Below are positions 54,501-62,379 of a stretch of 64,000 nucleotides of DNA, one piece after another. Position 1 is the stretch's first letter, and every line of letters starts with the position of its first letter. Made by a program: the position numbers and the translations under genes. The stretch covers positions 2,542,001-2,606,000 of the forward strand of contig NZ_CP033204.1 in NCBI RefSeq assembly GCF_022701295.1. The letters are read 5' to 3'. This DNA is from Sphingopyxis sp. YF1. Its GTDB lineage: Bacteria > Pseudomonadota > Alphaproteobacteria > Sphingomonadales > Sphingomonadaceae. The notes below the pieces were generated by a model that was not told the DNA's origin, did no database searches, and saw only the letters and a program-made list of their open reading frames with translations.

Positions 54501-57500
54501 TGATCGTCGACACGGTCTCGACCACCGGCGCCGGTCCCGACGGGCGCAGCCTGATCTTCGGCCCCTTCTCGTCGGGCGGACCCGACATGTGGCAGATCCA
54601 GACGAGTCCGGCGGACCTCTCGAGCATCGCGCTGACCGCTTCGGCGGGCACGATCGACGCGGCCGACGCCAACGCCTTCGACAATCTGACCGCAACCGCC
54701 AGCGACGTCGTGCGCTCGACCGGCACCCTCCGTTCGGGACTGGTCACCACGATCACCGGCAGCGCGCTCGATCTCGAATCGGTGACGGCGGGCACCGACA
54801 TCCTGCTGACCTCGACCAGCGGCGGCATCACCGCGACCGGCGCACTGTCGGCGGGGCACGACCTCACCATCACCTCGGCAGCCGACGGCAATTTCGCCGA
54901 CCTCGCCGCGGGTGACGACATCCGCATCGCGGCGAACGGCAACGTGACCGCCGCCTCGCTGCTCACTACAGCGGGCGGTCTCGACAATGAATCCGACAAT
55001 TCTGGCGCCTATGTCGACACGCCGGGCAGCATCGCCATCACCGGTGCGACCAGCACGGTCGGCCAGACGCGGCTGACCGCCGGCGGCACCGTCGACACCG
55101 GCGCGATCACCGCCGACTACAGCTTCATCGACGCCGGCGGCGCAGTCAATGTCACCGGCGACATCGCCAGCGGCGGCATGTTCATCGAAGGCAGCAACGT
55201 CGCCCTCATGAACGCCGACGGCAACAGCGGCCAGATCGTCCTGCGCGCGACGGGCGGCGACGTGACCGCCGACGGCGACGTCACCACGCTGGCCTCGGTC
55301 GAGGTTCAGGCGACCGGCGCGATCGGCGTGTCTGGCGAAACGCGCGGCGGCAATTTCGTCGAGATGACCGGCGGTTCGATCTCGGTCGACGATGTCTCGT
55401 CGAACACCTATGTCGCGCTCACCGCGACCAGCGGCGCGATCAATTCGACCGGGACGATCGACGCGGGCACCGACGTGATCCTCGACGCCGCGGGCGGCGG
55501 GCAGTTCAATGCGCTCGTCGCGGGCGACGATATCGTGCTCGGCGCAGGCGGCAATGTCACCATCGCCTCGATGCGCGCCGACGGCAGCAACCCGCAGGGC
55601 GAGGAAATCGGCAGCAACGTCCGCGGCACGGTCGCCGGGGCGCTCACCGTCACCGGCGATATTTTCTCGGCCGATGATGTGGTGTTCGATGCGACGAGCA
55701 TCGCGCTCCGGAATGTCCAGGCGGGCGGCTCGCTGACCGCGACCGCGACGGGCGGACCGGTGAGCATCGCCAGCGCCGATACTGCGGGCAACATCGGTGT
55801 TTCCGCCGCTGGCGACATCACCGGCAGCTACGCTGCGGGCGGCGACATCGCACTCAGCGCCGGGGGCGATATCGCCGCGTCGGCCAACGCCGCCGGTGGC
55901 TTCGTCGACCTGAGCAATGGCGACGTCGAAACCGCGGGTCATGTCTTCGTCGATGCGAGCGGCGACGTGACGCTGACCGACAGCAGCGCCGCGGGCACGC
56001 TGGGGGTCAATGCGGGCGGCGCGGCGACGCTGACCAACGCCAGCGCGGGCGAGGATATGCTCGTCCTGGCCGCGACCACCGCCGACCTTTCGGAAATCAC
56101 CGTCGGTGACGACCTCGACGTCCGTGCCGCCGGCGCGATCACCGCGACCGGCGTCAGCGCGACCGGCGAAGGCCTCGACGGCTTTGCCCTCGTCTACGGC
56201 GCGAGCGGCTTCACCATCGGGCAGGGCGAGGGCGTCTCGTCGCTCGACGGCGCCGACATCGACCTGCGCTCAAGCGGCGGATCGATCACGGCGACCGGAT
56301 TGTCGGCAGGCGACGACATTGTCCTTGATGCGGCGACGACGCTGGCGGTCAGCGGCGCGACGACGCTCGGGCTCGGCCAGACCGGCGGCGACAGCAGCAT
56401 CCGCACCCAGAGCGGCAACGCGACCCTCGACGGGCTCGACGCCTTCGACGACATCATCGTCGGGTCGAGCGGCACCGTCGCCGTCACCGCCCCGGTGCGC
56501 GCCGGCCGCGACGCGACGATCGGCGCCGCCGCGATCACGACGGCGACCCTCGGCGAACCCAATGGCGATCCGGTGGATGCAATCGTCGCGGGCCGCGACC
56601 TCGCCGTCACCGCATCGGGCGACATCGACGCCGGTGCGGTGCGCGCGGGGCGCGACCTGTCGCTGACCGCCGGAACAACGCTCGCGGTGCGCCGCGCGGC
56701 AACCGGCGCGGGCGGCACGCTTGCGCTCGACGGCGCCGACGGCCTCACCGCCGGCTTCGTTGCAGGCGGCGGCGCGACCAGCCTGACCAGCGACGGCGGC
56801 GCCATCTTGGTCGACGGCCTGTCCTCGGCGGGGCCCGTCGCAGCGCGCGGCGACAGCATCACGATCGCCGGTGGCAGCGGCAACCTCGTGTTCAGCGCGC
56901 TCGATGCCGCTGTTGGCGACGCTTCGGTCACCAGCACGGGCGACCTGTCGGTGACCGCGGCCAACGTCGCGGGCCGCGCGACGCTGCGCTCGACCAACGG
57001 CGACCTCGCCGTGACCCAGCTCGCCGCCGCCGATGCCCAGCTCGGCGCCGACGACGCACTCACCCTCGGCGATGTGACCGCGACCAACGGCCTGCTCGGC
57101 GAAGCCGGCGGGACGCTCGCCGTCAACGGCGTGGTCACGGCGCGCGACATATCGCTCGGCTCAGGTGATATCGCGATCGCGTCGAACGGGCGGGTCGGCA
57201 CCACGGGCACCACCCGGACGCTCGATCTGCGCAACACCAACGGCCGCGCCCAGACCTTCGTCGGCGGAACCGGCACGCGCAGCGGCTACCATCTCGACGC
57301 CGCCGAAATGACGCGCCTCTACGGCACCGACATCGGCATTTTCGCGCCGCAGGTCGACAACAACAACGGCGGTTTCGTGGCCGCCGCGCCCGGCGGGCTC
57401 CCGATCGGCTCGGTCGGCAGCAGCAGCCAGCCCGATGTGATCATCGACGATTTCACGATGACCGCGGGCGGATCGGGCAGCAACCTCGGCACCAGCGGAA

Positions 57501-58336
57501 CGCTGACGATCGAAACCCCGGGCAAGGCGCGGGTGGTCGGCGACGTGCTGTTCACGGGCATGAGCGACACCAACGGCCTCACGATCCGCGCACGCGACGC
57601 GCTCGAGGTGATCCTCGGCGAAGGTTCGATCAGGCTGACCGGCGCCAGCAGCAGCGGGACAACCACCCCCGCCGGCCTGCTGACCCTCGTGTCGGCGGAC
57701 GTCATCGTCGCGACCGCAAGCGTGATCGCCGACGTCGCGGCGGCCGCGGATACCGACGCGATCGACGACCGGCTGGCGCAGAATGACGGCATCACCAGCG
57801 ACGATGGCGCGCTCTACGCGGGCGGCATCGATGTCGGCGTCGAGGGCGGCTTCTACGTCCAGAACAGCGGCGCGGGCACGCGTTTCGCCGAACGCCGCGG
57901 GCTGACCTTCGGGGCGCAGGGGCTGAATGTGACCACCGCGGGGACCGACACGCGGATCGTCGTCAACGGCGTCCATCTCGGCGCCTCGGGGCCCGTCACC
58001 GGGCTCGACGCCATCGCGCAGCTTTCGATCAACGGCACCGCGGTGGGCAGCGCGCCCTCGACCGGGGGCAGTTTCGACCCGCGCTCGACGATGAACGGCT
58101 GCCTGATCGTCAGCTCGGGCGCCTGCGCCTTCCAGGAGTTCGAAACGAGCTTCCCGGTGCAGGACCTGATCGAGGAAGAGGACAAGGAAAGCGCGGGCAA
58201 GAACGGCGAGGGTCAGGGCCTTCCGACCCCGCTGATCACGATGCGCGACCTCGATCCGCTCACCGGCGAGCCGCTCGTCGACGATCCGGTGACCGGCGCG
58301 GGCAACGACGACCTGTGGTCGCCGCCGAGCGAATAG
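48503..58336 (+). CDS. Giant two-partner secretion exoprotein (TpsA)
   Basis: Exported filamentous haemagglutinin-type protein of 3,277 residues. A long signal peptide precedes the TPS domain (about 45-330), with NIWFYNAGGILIGTNAVLNV as the expected secretion motif. The rest is a glycine-rich repeat array (GQGGTATITL, GGTVELV and similar) that should form a long beta-helix; the repeat pattern changes near residue 1,550 to SAGGDITL-type units. The tail is acidic (EEEDKESAGKNGEGQG, VTGAGNDDLW) with one Cys pair, and no toxin or RHS domain is visible. Adhesin or biofilm function is likely but inferred. A second ATG (48530) is possible. Confidence 0.92.
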   Translation: MSLASRIFAMRATASISPARTGKQRLLASCAIAAGLSALAFGGPSRAQVLGSGEVVIGTGLGTATIDNAPVGKPNTTQVVANGNQTVINWTPSGTAPAGSPIEFLATGNTLEYYGTGDYTVLNRFVARDGAGNPIPLNQQIAINGNVNSYVGTPAAGSSAPQGGNIWFYNAGGILIGTNAVLNVGSLVLTANDIDFNDGLFGSGGEIRFRGAPGSTAAIEIAPRSFINAMKPGNPGSSYVALVAPRIVQSGAISSDGSSALVAAEQADITINNGLFDINVTVGAEGGNAITHSGITGGPAHQEGDTDQSRVYMVAIPKNDAVTMLISGQIGYQDALSAQTEPDGSVRLAAGYNIVGGEIAAAPVNTTAANIVANDVLFASNVVAHASGDFTGGAVQQLPPPVLPSAPPPGQGRFFVEGNGTFIGDRSATVSIGTNQSGGAFGNFTLQSNGSGAAAGSATLNVDDGGTFRVGLPSSPGGNLSILAGGRPDATTGDSRGGTATLSIAGGDVQAVGVAVAATATGGLASDGSGGGGFGGTANIAVSGIGGTLTADVIDVSASGRGGGVTIDSMSNIIIADRGGNGTGGSAGIVASGGGSITANASVTVNASGAGQIGNVQSGNGQGGTARIEVADAGTYFSAPTTTIIAGGIGGSPLQIDIGTFLSAAGGNGTGGTVELVLSGDQTTTALLGNATLNAAGTGGSANGDGSAGGDAQGGNATISADGGLSASLNSLTVNVRATSGGATSSNGTSSRTGDATGGDIDITANGGAALTSSGSIILDASATAAAGENRGNAQGGTVRVAAVGSGGDSRITTLGEFRVDAGAGGFSFAIPASTGSATGGDIDFTADGGTITADFFSVDANAASDNSTGLGGAAQGGTIDLRAANTGTISSTGTSNISRFETNAGAGVSQGGSPATGGRIGVVVDGGTLTFGTRAFFEATGIAGGDQSAAGNLVAGRGGSILFQSLDNNLNPSTINFTDIFANADGRAQAPFEGAGFLRGTAAGYGGDVTFDVQGGQLTGNSIQLSASGFGSETGDSDGLGSGGLAAYSQTGGVVNLSNLAVSADGSGGSGLGGMGMGGTATITLASGALTASDITAEAVGRGGFGDPGTDSDPANAVDGEDGGFGQGGTATITLDGDAVVTTTTLSAFASGLGGGGGDYFSGNGIAGNAGNGGGALGGTATITLTAGSLTATDITTDAGGVGGNGGQFFDFSSSSSPAAGRGGNGGNGQGGTATIGLATTITTTGDIGSLATGRGGDGGAGNIAGDGGEARGGTAELVITDISASTGGVVLDARADGGAGGSAMNGAGGRGGYAEGGTARVRAEGTGAYARVTDANFITTGTGGNGGSGGLFGGNGPLIGPRGGDGGDGRGGTVELVANDGTIEVAIGSSGVAGLRSGGIGGDGGNGSGNPGSITLPGPDGIPGTPDDIVQGRIGGDGGIGGSGNGGTVRLTANGGTITSGGNSVAIVANGTSGNGGNGGDGSGGIGAGGGSFGTQGGTVVLESRNSASNRGRINLGDTVIDASGDTAGRVELIADGSITMPSLTVTAAGFAVLTNNDTDLAPAGIFLGINDGGLIQTDGAVSLTTGSSVGVYAQGTGQFNVGGTLDVTADDQVDIRHDFRAGTAPTIQTGGSASFTAANSIRSAPGSLVSAGTSLTMTVTGLNSAIDVDSLDAGGSTLLRADGGRINVYGTTRSGDDLVASARDETAIANAIAGDDINLQGGTIVAGRLITDGTGLDSELDGSNIVIGTVGAAGVDHAEADNDFVADAGSFATGPNSIITGGDIDITAVGAVDLGNSSAGGFVSVNGQSIVFDTITAGTTVGLNATGTAPGAEGILGNGIDAGGNVTLVGNSIRINDGVVTSASLFAGATGGNASLSATTDGDITVNATGDIGGAFAAQGNITLTADGNVTAQAATSGGYVGPNGVSEGYVFVNAGGTANLLTGSGAATMVGVRAGTNATVAGTTAGEDLYVLAGNTATVTNSVAGDDMIVAGTCCVIVDTVSTTGAGPDGRSLIFGPFSSGGPDMWQIQTSPADLSSIALTASAGTIDAADANAFDNLTATASDVVRSTGTLRSGLVTTITGSALDLESVTAGTDILLTSTSGGITATGALSAGHDLTITSAADGNFADLAAGDDIRIAANGNVTAASLLTTAGGLDNESDNSGAYVDTPGSIAITGATSTVGQTRLTAGGTVDTGAITADYSFIDAGGAVNVTGDIASGGMFIEGSNVALMNADGNSGQIVLRATGGDVTADGDVTTLASVEVQATGAIGVSGETRGGNFVEMTGGSISVDDVSSNTYVALTATSGAINSTGTIDAGTDVILDAAGGGQFNALVAGDDIVLGAGGNVTIASMRADGSNPQGEEIGSNVRGTVAGALTVTGDIFSADDVVFDATSIALRNVQAGGSLTATATGGPVSIASADTAGNIGVSAAGDITGSYAAGGDIALSAGGDIAASANAAGGFVDLSNGDVETAGHVFVDASGDVTLTDSSAAGTLGVNAGGAATLTNASAGEDMLVLAATTADLSEITVGDDLDVRAAGAITATGVSATGEGLDGFALVYGASGFTIGQGEGVSSLDGADIDLRSSGGSITATGLSAGDDIVLDAATTLAVSGATTLGLGQTGGDSSIRTQSGNATLDGLDAFDDIIVGSSGTVAVTAPVRAGRDATIGAAAITTATLGEPNGDPVDAIVAGRDLAVTASGDIDAGAVRAGRDLSLTAGTTLAVRRAATGAGGTLALDGADGLTAGFVAGGGATSLTSDGGAILVDGLSSAGPVAARGDSITIAGGSGNLVFSALDAAVGDASVTSTGDLSVTAANVAGRATLRSTNGDLAVTQLAAADAQLGADDALTLGDVTATNGLLGEAGGTLAVNGVVTARDISLGSGDIAIASNGRVGTTGTTRTLDLRNTNGRAQTFVGGTGTRSGYHLDAAEMTRLYGTDIGIFAPQVDNNNGGFVAAAPGGLPIGSVGSSSQPDVIIDDFTMTAGGSGSNLGTSGTLTIETPGKARVVGDVLFTGMSDTNGLTIRARDALEVILGEGSIRLTGASSSGTTTPAGLLTLVSADVIVATASVIADVAAAADTDAIDDRLAQNDGITSDDGALYAGGIDVGVEGGFYVQNSGAGTRFAERRGLTFGAQGLNVTTAGTDTRIVVNGVHLGASGPVTGLDAIAQLSINGTAVGSAPSTGGSFDPRSTMNGCLIVSSGACAFQEFETSFPVQDLIEEEDKESAGKNGEGQGLPTPLITMRDLDPLTGEPLVDDPVTGAGNDDLWSPPSE

Positions 58337-58362
58337 GCCGGCGTCGGTCCGGGAATGCTTCG

Positions 58363-58396
58363 CCACCCCTGAAAGCAGAGGCCCGCTTTGGGGTGG
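58363..58396. terminator. Hairpin after the TpsA gene
   Basis: CCACCCC and GGGGTGG arms with an inner AAAGC/GCTTT pair form a strong stem 27 bases after the stop. There is no T-run, so it may stop RNA decay rather than transcription. Its right arm merges with repeat B. Confidence 0.5.
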
Positions 58397-58564
58397 GGAG
58401 CTGCGGATTGAGCGACGAACCGGTTTCCCCTCCCGCGTGCGGGAGGGGCAGCGAGGCTTGCCAGCTTGCTGGCTAGCCGCAGCGGGGTGGGCCATCGCGA
58501 CGCCGCGGCCCACCCCCGACCCCTCCCGCAAGCGGGAGGGGAGAAGAATGGCCGCTTCCGGTCG
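58388..58564 (+). repeat. Dispersed repeat B, copy 2
   Basis: Matches 35111-35287 with five differences over 177 bases. It fills most of the 380-base gap between tpsA and cysS. The remaining bases (58565-58716) show no gene or clear promoter. Confidence 0.9.
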
Positions 58565-58716
58565 CTTACTGCCATTCAGCCTTGCCGCGCAGCGACGGGG
58601 ACGTGACAGCGCGTAGCGCTGACGGAAGGGCCATAGCGCGGCACCGTCTCCCCTCCGCATATCCCGTGCGTGCAATCCGGTTGACGGCAAACCCCGGTGC
58701 GGGGCATGGGCCGGGG

Positions 58717-60177
58717 ATGACCGACACCCCTGCCCCGCCGCTCCAGCTGTTCAACAGCCTGACGCGCAGTCTCAAAATCTTCGAGCCCGTCCACTCCGGC
58801 GAGGCGCGTGTCTACAGCTGCGGTCCGACGGTCTATAACTACCAGCATATCGGCAATATGCGCGCCTATGTCTTCGCCGACACCCTCGGCCGCGCCCTCT
58901 CGTTCAAGGGCTATGCGCTGCGCCACATCATCAACATCACCGACGTCGGCCATCTGACGTCGGACGCCGATGCCGGCGACGACAAGATGGAGAAAGCGGC
59001 CGCGCAGCAGGGCAAGACCGCGTGGGACATCGCCGCCTTCTATACCGCCGAGTTCAAGCGCGACCTCGATTGGCTCCATGTTCGCAGCCCCGCGAAATGG
59101 ACCGTCGCGACCGACTATGTTCCGCGCATGATCGAATTTGCGAAGCGGATCGCCGACGCGCATTGCTACGAACTTGAAAGCGGCCTCTATTTCGACGTCT
59201 CGACCGTTGCCGATTACGGCCGGCTCGCGCGCGCGGTGACCGACGAAGGCGAAGCCCGGATCGAAGAGGTGGAGGGCAAGCGCCACGCCGCCGATTTCGC
59301 GATCTGGCGCAAGACCCCGGCGGGCGAGACGCGGCAGATGGAATGGGATTCGCCGTGGGGTCGCGGCGCGCCGGGCTGGCATCTCGAATGCTCGGTGATG
59401 GGCGAGGCCGAACTCGGCATGCCGTTCGACATCCACACCGGCGGCATCGATCACCGCGAAATCCACCACCCCAACGAGATCGCGCAGAATCAGGCGTATC
59501 GCGGCTGCGGCAGCCTCGATTGCGCCGAACATTCAGGCGCGCGGCTGTGGATGCACAATAATTTCCTGATCGACCGCGGCGGCAAGATGTCGAAAAGCAC
59601 CGGCGAATTCCTGCGGCTTCAGTTGCTGGTCGATCGCGGCTATCACCCCCTCGCCTACCGGCTGATGTGCCTTCAGGCGCACTACCGCAGCGAGCTGGAA
59701 TTTTCCTGGGAGGGGCTTGGTGCGGCGCTGACGCGGCTGAAGCGGCTGGTGATGGCGGCGGCATCGGTGCGCGAGGCAGATCCGGTCGCGGTGGCCGACC
59801 GCCGCCTGACCGACCTGCTCGCAAAATTCGATGCGGCGATTTCGGACGACCTCAACACCGCGGTCGCACTGACCCTGCTCGAAGATGCGGCGGCAATGAA
59901 AAAGCTCGACGCCGGACAGAAACGCGCGGCGATCGCCGCGATGGATGCGGTGCTCGGTCTCGACCTGCTGACGATCGACCGCGCCGACCTGCGCCTTCGC
60001 CCGAAGGCAGCAACGATCACCGCGGAGGCGATCGAAGCCACGCTCGTGCGCCGCAAGGAAGCCCGCGCGGCCAAGGATTTCGCTGCCTCCGACGCGCTCC
60101 GCGACGAACTCATCGCCGCCGGGGTTGAAGTGATGGACGGCGACCCGCTCGGCTGGGACTGGCGACTGGAGGCCTGA
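58717..60177 (+). CDS. cysS: Cysteinyl-tRNA synthetase
   Basis: Class I synthetase that charges tRNA-Cys. The zinc-site Cys35 (YSCGPTVYNYQ) and HIGH-type motif HIGN (44-47) are near the N-terminus. ITDVGHLTSDADAGDDKME, the WHLECSVM zinc Cys and HTGGIDHREIHHPNE follow, and KMSKS lies at about 290. The anticodon-binding helices end in GWDWRLEA. Length (486 aa) is normal. The ATG at 58717 follows GCCGGGG; the open frame upstream is not real. Confidence 0.97.
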   Translation: MTDTPAPPLQLFNSLTRSLKIFEPVHSGEARVYSCGPTVYNYQHIGNMRAYVFADTLGRALSFKGYALRHIINITDVGHLTSDADAGDDKMEKAAAQQGKTAWDIAAFYTAEFKRDLDWLHVRSPAKWTVATDYVPRMIEFAKRIADAHCYELESGLYFDVSTVADYGRLARAVTDEGEARIEEVEGKRHAADFAIWRKTPAGETRQMEWDSPWGRGAPGWHLECSVMGEAELGMPFDIHTGGIDHREIHHPNEIAQNQAYRGCGSLDCAEHSGARLWMHNNFLIDRGGKMSKSTGEFLRLQLLVDRGYHPLAYRLMCLQAHYRSELEFSWEGLGAALTRLKRLVMAAASVREADPVAVADRRLTDLLAKFDAAISDDLNTAVALTLLEDAAAMKKLDAGQKRAAIAAMDAVLGLDLLTIDRADLRLRPKAATITAEAIEATLVRRKEARAAKDFAASDALRDELIAAGVEVMDGDPLGWDWRLEA

Positions 60178-60250
60178 CGGCCCTCCCTCGGCCCTGCGGA
60201 CTGCCACCGCCCCATTGCAACTCAGCGGAGAGGGTCGGGAGGTTTCCAAT

Positions 60251-60536
60251 CCTCCCCATCGACTTGCGATGGGAGGGCCCCCCTCGCGAAGCGAGTGGTG
60301 GAGGGGTAACGACGATGCGTCCTGACAGACTCGCCCGATCCGTCCGCACCAATGGCTGCACGCTCGCCGTATCAACACATTGTGACTTTCCGCTCGCGAC
60401 GCGCTGGACAGTCTGGTTTCCGTTGCCCAATCTATTGTCGACATTGTCGAAAATCGCTTGGTAGAGTTCGCCAAGGCCCCTCCGTCATCGCTTCGCGATG
60501 CCACCTCCCCATCGCAGGTCGATGGGGAGGACAAAA
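60251..60536. repeat. Inverted-repeat element with CCTCCCCATCG ends
   Basis: End arms (60251-60277 and about 60509-60536) are reverse complements with few changes. Next to each is a shorter complementary pair (CTCGCGAAGCGAG near the left, CGCTTCGCG near the right). About 180 unique bases lie between, with ATTGTCGACATTGTCGA as a short tandem. No gene is present. The ends are related to 23480-23617. It resembles a small non-autonomous element, but no target-site duplication can be confirmed. The gap 60178-60546 holds nothing else. Confidence 0.6.
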
Positions 60537-60546
60537 AGGAAGATTT

Positions 60547-61491
60547 ATGACCAAAACCGTCACCGTCCTCTCGGGCCTGATCCGGCCGCTCGTCGAGAAC
60601 CGCCTCCCCGACTGGGTCGAGCCGCTTTTCTTCCAGTCAAAGGAAGAAGCGATGAGCCTCGCGCCGCAAGCCGAAATCGGCTGGTTCGACATGTACGACA
60701 AGCGCGACATGGCCGCCGCGATCACCGCGGCGACACGGATGAAATGGCTCAATTCGATCTATGCCGGGGTCGACGGCATCCCGCTCGACCTGCTCGCGCA
60801 GCGCGGCACCGTCGTCACCAACGGCGTCGGCATCAACGCGATCACCATCGCCGAATATGTCGTGATGGGCATGCTCACCGTCGCCAAGGGCTATCGCGAG
60901 GTCGTGCGCGCGCAGGAACGCCGCGAGTGGCTGCACGAATCTCCGGGCAAGGTCGAACTTTACGGGTCGAAGGCGCTGCTGCTCGGTTACGGCGCGATCG
61001 GCAAGCTGGTCGAGGAGCGGCTGCGGGCGTTCAACGTCGACGTCACCATCGTGCGCCGGACACCGGGCCCCAATTCCCTCGGTCCCGACCAGTGGCGCGA
61101 ACGGCTCGGCGACTATGACTGGGTGATCCTCGCGGTGCCCGCGACGCCCGAGACCGACGGCATGATCGGCGCCGCCGAACTCGCGGCGATGAAATCGACG
61201 GCGACTTTGGTCAACATCGCGCGCGGCAGCGTCGTCGACCAGGCAGCGCTCGTCGCCGCGCTCGACAGCCAGCAGATCGGCGCCGCCTTCCTCGACGTCA
61301 CCAACCCCGAGCCGCTGCCCGTCGACGATGTGCTGTGGAGCCTCGACAACGCGCATATCACCATGCACCTGTCAGGCCGCGCGCAGGACAAGATGTTCCT
61401 CCGGTCCGCCGAGCGTTTCCTCGAAAATCTCGGCCGCTGGCACCGCGGCGAAGCCGTCGCGCCGCAGGTCGACCTGCTGCTCGGCTATTAA
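60547..61491 (+). CDS. D-isomer-specific 2-hydroxyacid dehydrogenase
   Basis: NAD(P)-dependent reductase of 2-keto acids (glyoxylate, hydroxypyruvate or similar). The nucleotide loop is LLGYGAIGKLVEE. The catalytic Arg is in NIARGSVVDQAAL, the Glu in VTNPEPLPVDD and the His in ITMHLSGRAQD. Length (314 aa) fits the family. AAGGAAG precedes the ATG at 60547. The HITMHLSG form of the His motif differs from the usual TPH, as in some plant-like and alphaproteobacterial members. It overlaps the convergent phosphodiesterase by four bases. Confidence 0.9.
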   Translation: MTKTVTVLSGLIRPLVENRLPDWVEPLFFQSKEEAMSLAPQAEIGWFDMYDKRDMAAAITAATRMKWLNSIYAGVDGIPLDLLAQRGTVVTNGVGINAITIAEYVVMGMLTVAKGYREVVRAQERREWLHESPGKVELYGSKALLLGYGAIGKLVEERLRAFNVDVTIVRRTPGPNSLGPDQWRERLGDYDWVILAVPATPETDGMIGAAELAAMKSTATLVNIARGSVVDQAALVAALDSQQIGAAFLDVTNPEPLPVDDVLWSLDNAHITMHLSGRAQDKMFLRSAERFLENLGRWHRGEAVAPQVDLLLGY

Positions 61492-62336
61492 CCCGGCCGC
61501 TCAGCCTTCAGTTCGCGCACGAGCGGCTGCAGCCGCGCGTCATATTTGGCGAGCATCGTGTGTGCGCCGGCATGGTCGTAGAAGCTCACCAGTTCGCGTC
61601 CGTTCCAGCGGTGGAGCGCATAGGCGGGGTCCTCGGCGACGATCATCGGGCGGTCATCGGGATGATCCTCGTCGATCGGGCGAAGGTCGAGCGACACCTG
61701 CGGCGCGGTCGACGAGCAGATGGCGATCGTCCGCCCCTCCCACGCCACGGTGACGCTGCGATGCAGATGCCCGCAGATCAGCCCGCGCACCTGGCCGTGC
61801 CGCCGCACGACGTCGGTGAAGATCGCGACCCACGGCTCGTCGGGATGCGTGTTCATCCACTCGATCCCGCTCTCGACCGGCGGATGGTGCATCACGATAT
61901 AGGTCGGCTTGTCGGGCACCTTCGCCAGCTCTGCGTCGAGCCACGCCGCGCGACCTTCGCAAAAGGCACCGCCGTGGCGCCCTTCCTTGAGCGTGTCGAT
62001 CGTCACCAGCCGCAGTTCGGGCAGGTCGACGCTGTACTGGACGAAACCGTTGCCGTCGGCGAAGCCCGGGAACTGCGCGTGGAAATTGGCGCGCAGGTCA
62101 TGATTGCCGACGCTAGGCCATACGGGAAAGGGGCAGCGCGAGAAAGCGGTGGCGAGGCGGCGATAGCTGTCGGGATCGCCGCGGTCGGTGATGTCGCCGG
62201 TGGCGAGCAGCAGGTCGGGCCGGTTCGGGCCCTCGATCAGCACGTCGAGCACCTCGTCGAGCCGCTTGCGGTTATATTCGGCCGGATTGTCCGGATCGAA
62301 CCCGATGTGGATATCGGTGATCTGGGCGATCAGCAT
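61488..62336 (-). CDS. Metallophosphoesterase, CpdA-like phosphodiesterase
   Basis: Calcineurin-fold metal-dependent phosphodiesterase of 282 residues. Metal motifs are DIH (Asp8, His10), GDITDRG, GNHD, MHHPP and GHLHR. This set matches class III cyclic nucleotide phosphodiesterases (CpdA), which degrade cAMP; other phosphodiester substrates are possible. It is three kilobases from the cyclase cluster end and might balance that cyclase, but this is a guess from proximity. It overlaps the dehydrogenase gene tail to tail by four bases. Confidence 0.88.
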   Translation of the reverse strand: MLIAQITDIHIGFDPDNPAEYNRKRLDEVLDVLIEGPNRPDLLLATGDITDRGDPDSYRRLATAFSRCPFPVWPSVGNHDLRANFHAQFPGFADGNGFVQYSVDLPELRLVTIDTLKEGRHGGAFCEGRAAWLDAELAKVPDKPTYIVMHHPPVESGIEWMNTHPDEPWVAIFTDVVRRHGQVRGLICGHLHRSVTVAWEGRTIAICSSTAPQVSLDLRPIDEDHPDDRPMIVAEDPAYALHRWNGRELVSFYDHAGAHTMLAKYDARLQPLVRELKAERPG

Positions 62337-62379
62337 GCGCGTCCCCTGCCTTGGGCCGGTTGGTCCGACCGCCCCTTGT

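Noticed and set aside
52154..55942. A 1,262-codon open frame on the minus strand
   Set aside because: It is antisense to the repeat array of the TpsA gene; the open frame is a by-product of periodic GC-rich codons.
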